NCBI GenBank assembly: GCA_003485185.1
Contig: DNAS01000072.1
Span: forward strand, 3,652 to 9,736
DNA length: 6,085 bases
Source of the DNA: Phycisphaerales bacterium
Lineage (GTDB): Bacteria > Planctomycetota > Phycisphaerae > SM23-33
Reading direction: 5' to 3'
Part shown: positions 4,141 to 6,085 of the stretch, one piece after another
Layout: the number at the start of each line of letters is the position of its first letter
How positions within the stretch are numbered: position 1 is the first letter of the stretch
Translations under genes and position numbers: made by a program
Notes under the pieces: model-generated
Told to the model about the DNA's origin: nothing
Databases searched by the model: none
What the model saw: the letters and a program-made list of their open reading frames with translations, nothing else

Positions 4141-5655
4141 ATGACAAAACTTACGGTCAATCCCTACCATCCGTCTGCGCCGACGCCGGGCAATTTGCTC
4201 GACTCCGGCATGCGTAAGATCAGTATGGAGCGACGGTTGCGGAGATTTTTCTACCTGGCGACCAACCCGGACGTCATGCTGAAGACGACGATGGTGGCGG
4301 TCGTTCTGGCGGTGGCGGTACTGGGCATTGCCTACAACGGGCGTCTGTTTGCCTGGTTTGAGGCTCTGCGGGACCGGTATCTGGCTTTCCGCATCCTGCT
4401 GATCGCGGCGCAGGCGCTGGCGATCGTCGCGGCCGCGGCGTTCGTCTGGCGGGTGGTGCTGTTCTGGAAGTACCGTCCCGCGGCTGCCTGCCCGGACGCC
4501 CTGCTGCCGGTCTGCACGGTCATCGTGCCGGCCTACAACGAAGGCCGGGGCGTGCTGGAAACGCTCCGCTCGGTCGTCGCCAACGATTATCCCGCCGCCA
4601 AGCTCCAGGTCATCGGCGTGGACGACGGCAGCAAGGACGATACCTGGGAGTGGCTGAAGATCGCCGCGCGGGAACTCAAGGGGCGGGTGGAGGTCTATCG
4701 CCTTCCGGTCAACCGCGGCAAGCGTCATGCCCTGTACGCCGGGTTCATGCGGGCGCGGGGCGAGGTCGTGGTCACCGTCGACAGCGACTCGGTGCTGGAA
4801 ACGGCGACCCTCCGCCGCCTGGTCAGTCCGTTCGTGCACGACCGCCGGATCGGCGGCGTGGCCGGAAACGTCCGCGTGCACAACCTGTCCGACGGGCTCA
4901 TTCCCCGCATGCTGGACGTGAGCTTCCTGTACAGTTTCGATTTCATGCGTTCCACGCAGAGCATGGTCAACACGGTCATGTGCACGCCCGGCGCCCTGGC
5001 CGCCTACCGCACCGATGTCGTGCTGAAGGTGCTCGACGAGTGGATGAAGCAGACCTTCTGCGGGCGGCCCGCCAACATCGGCGAGGACCGCGCCATCACC
5101 AACCTGATCCTCCGCGAAGGCTATCACGTGACGTTCCAGCAGGACGCCGTGGTCTACACGAAGGTTCCCGCCGGCTACCGGGGCCTGTGCCGCATGTTCA
5201 TCCGCTGGGCGCGGAGCAACGTCCGCGAGACCATCGCGATGTGCCGCTTCACGTTCAAGCGGTTCCGCACCACGCCCGTCCTCGGCGCGCGGATCAACCT
5301 CCTGCTGAGCATCCTTCCGATGACGGTCGGACCGGTCATGCTGCTGGCGACCGTCGGGCTGCTGCTGTCGATGCCCGTCATGTTCGGCGCCAAGCTGCTG
5401 CTGGGCAGCGCGATTGCCGCAGCCGCCCCGGCGGCGCTGTTCGCCTGGCGGCGGCGCAGCAGCGACGCCCTGCTGGCGGTGGCGTACTCGTGGTTCTGGC
5501 TGTTCGCGCTGTCGTGGATCAACGTCTACTCGCTCGTGACGGCGCACCGCAACGGCTGGCTGACGCGCCAGCTCGCGCCCGAGCCCGCCGCGCCCCAGAC
5601 GGCGCCGCAGCGGCCTCTTGTCGCCGGGCCCATGCTGGAAAAAGTCGCCGTCTGA
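4141..5655 (+). CDS. Membrane-embedded family 2 glycosyltransferase (hyaluronan/NodC-like processive type)
   Basis: This 504-residue inner-membrane enzyme is expected to transfer sugars from a nucleotide sugar to a growing polysaccharide or lipid-linked acceptor. Two N-terminal membrane segments (about 49-66 and 84-108) precede a cytoplasmic GT-A domain (about 123-365): VPAYNE (129-134), DDGS (161-164), the metal-binding VDSDS with Asp214 and Asp216, and GED (314-316), the catalytic-base motif of cellulose, chitin and hyaluronan synthases. RWARSN (355-360) stands where these enzymes have QxxRW, but Met352 replaces the Gln. Three more membrane segments follow (about 386-410, 413-437 and 442-467), then a Pro/Ala-rich tail. 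ATG 4141 is the only ATG or GTG after an in-frame stop at 4084; the SD is weak (TGGGGA, 8 nt away). Expression may be controlled by the long leader. The product could be a GlcNAc-containing or other beta-linked polymer; the substrate is not readable from sequence. Confidence 0.92.
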   Translation: MTKLTVNPYHPSAPTPGNLLDSGMRKISMERRLRRFFYLATNPDVMLKTTMVAVVLAVAVLGIAYNGRLFAWFEALRDRYLAFRILLIAAQALAIVAAAAFVWRVVLFWKYRPAAACPDALLPVCTVIVPAYNEGRGVLETLRSVVANDYPAAKLQVIGVDDGSKDDTWEWLKIAARELKGRVEVYRLPVNRGKRHALYAGFMRARGEVVVTVDSDSVLETATLRRLVSPFVHDRRIGGVAGNVRVHNLSDGLIPRMLDVSFLYSFDFMRSTQSMVNTVMCTPGALAAYRTDVVLKVLDEWMKQTFCGRPANIGEDRAITNLILREGYHVTFQQDAVVYTKVPAGYRGLCRMFIRWARSNVRETIAMCRFTFKRFRTTPVLGARINLLLSILPMTVGPVMLLATVGLLLSMPVMFGAKLLLGSAIAAAAPAALFAWRRRSSDALLAVAYSWFWLFALSWINVYSLVTAHRNGWLTRQLAPEPAAPQTAPQRPLVAGPMLEKVAV

Positions 5656-5713
5656 CCGGCCGGCGAATTCCCCGCTGGCGAGCCGTGCGACGAGGCGGTA
5701 AAGTCGTTTGCCT

Positions 5714-6085
5714 ATGACAAGCGACCCGCGCGACTGGATGGACCGTCTGCCTTACGCGACGCCCCTGGCCGCTGACCCGCGCGCCAAACTCGTGCGCGCC
5801 GCGGCGTACCTGCTGCTGGCGGCAGCGCTCGTCGTCCCCGTCGTGCAGTTCCAGGTGCTTACCGTCCGCAACCTCGCACAGGGCGCCGACAGCGACGAGG
5901 GCAAGTCGCACAAGGGCGCCATCGGGCGCTGGCCGCTGGCCGTCCACGAATTCTGGGCCGGAAAGAACATCTACGCCCCCGCCGACGCCTGCGCCGACCC
6001 CGCCTGGCACGACCGGCCCGCCCCGCCCAGCGAGAAGGTCTGGCTGCACCCCAACACGCCGCTGGTCGTCCTGCTGCTCTCCCCG
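5714..6085 (+). CDS. GT87-like (DUF2029) polyprenol-dependent glycosyltransferase, N-terminal part
   Basis: The first 124 residues are visible and the frame is open at the right edge. A cytoplasmic N-terminus (1-27) leads to a membrane helix (about 28-46). A probable periplasmic loop follows with RWPLAVHEFWAGKNIY (72-87), then WLHPNTPLVVLLLSP (110-124) entering the next membrane helix. The order G-x-NIY, an aromatic/HPN-P motif, then a hydrophobic segment is the typical opening of GT87/DUF2029 GT-C enzymes. These multi-span proteins use polyprenyl-phosphate sugars, such as mannose, as donors on the outer face of the inner membrane. The assignment rests on this short stretch and is tentative. 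It begins 58 bp after the GT2 stop with no terminator between, so one operon is likely. The SD is poor: GAGG (5692-5695) is 18 nt from ATG 5714 but 12 nt from an in-frame TTG at 5708, which is a plausible alternative start. Confidence 0.68.
   Translation, partial: MTSDPRDWMDRLPYATPLAADPRAKLVRAAAYLLLAAALVVPVVQFQVLTVRNLAQGADSDEGKSHKGAIGRWPLAVHEFWAGKNIYAPADACADPAWHDRPAPPSEKVWLHPNTPLVVLLLSP

Noticed and set aside
4036..5547. Long open frame (about 500 codons) on the minus strand opposite the GT2 gene
   Set aside because: It is antisense to a gene with complete GT2 motifs. Its translation is rich in Arg, His, Gln, Pro and Asp with no hydrophobic pattern or motif, typical of a shadow frame in high-GC DNA.
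5659..5679. Imperfect hairpin between the GT2 and GT87-like genes as a terminator
   Set aside because: GCCGGCG can pair with CGCTGGC (one G-U), but no T-tract follows, so I regard the two genes as one operon.

Overview
The window is about 6 kb of high-GC bacterial DNA with densely coding, clean reading frames. It holds six protein genes, two of them cut by the window edges, and no RNA gene, insertion sequence, CRISPR array or phage gene that I can recognise. A lipobox, a type IV prepilin leader, Shine-Dalgarno (SD) motifs and sigma70-like promoters point to a diderm bacterium using ordinary expression signals. The partial GT87/DUF2029-like protein and the general gene style recall environmental Planctomycetota, but that is a weak guess; no marker gene is present.

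Layout. (1) Positions 1-1475, minus strand: a two-gene operon. A sigma70-like promoter drives a lipoprotein thiol peroxidase (tpx). Its stop codon overlaps the start of a GlmU-like sugar-1-phosphate nucleotidyltransferase that runs off the left edge. (2) 1639-2142, plus strand: a single type IV pilin/pseudopilin gene with a strong SD and its own intrinsic terminator. (3) 2143-2459: a gene-poor convergent gap with inverted and short direct repeats. (4) 2460-3855, minus strand: a polytopic membrane protein with a C-terminal alpha/beta hydrolase domain, a TTG start, and a promoter with a dyad at the predicted start of transcription. (5) 3786-4140: a 355-bp divergent intergenic region. Beyond the hydrolase promoter it carries a consensus -10 box and a leader of about 190 nt that can fold into a three-way junction and further hairpins before the next start codon. 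(6) 4141-6085, plus strand: a membrane-embedded processive-type GT2 glycosyltransferase followed at 58 bp by the start of a GT87-like (DUF2029) polyprenol-dependent glycosyltransferase, which is cut by the right edge.

Functionally the window leans towards the cell surface. A nucleotide-sugar synthesis enzyme, a lipid-anchored peroxidase, a pilin, a membrane-tethered hydrolase and two polysaccharide or glycoconjugate glycosyltransferases lie side by side, although only the tpx-nucleotidyltransferase pair and the GT2-GT87 pair look co-transcribed. I see no obviously new multi-gene system. The most interesting unexplained element is the structured leader of the GT2 gene (about 3950-4140), a candidate cis-regulatory RNA that matches no riboswitch class I can name.
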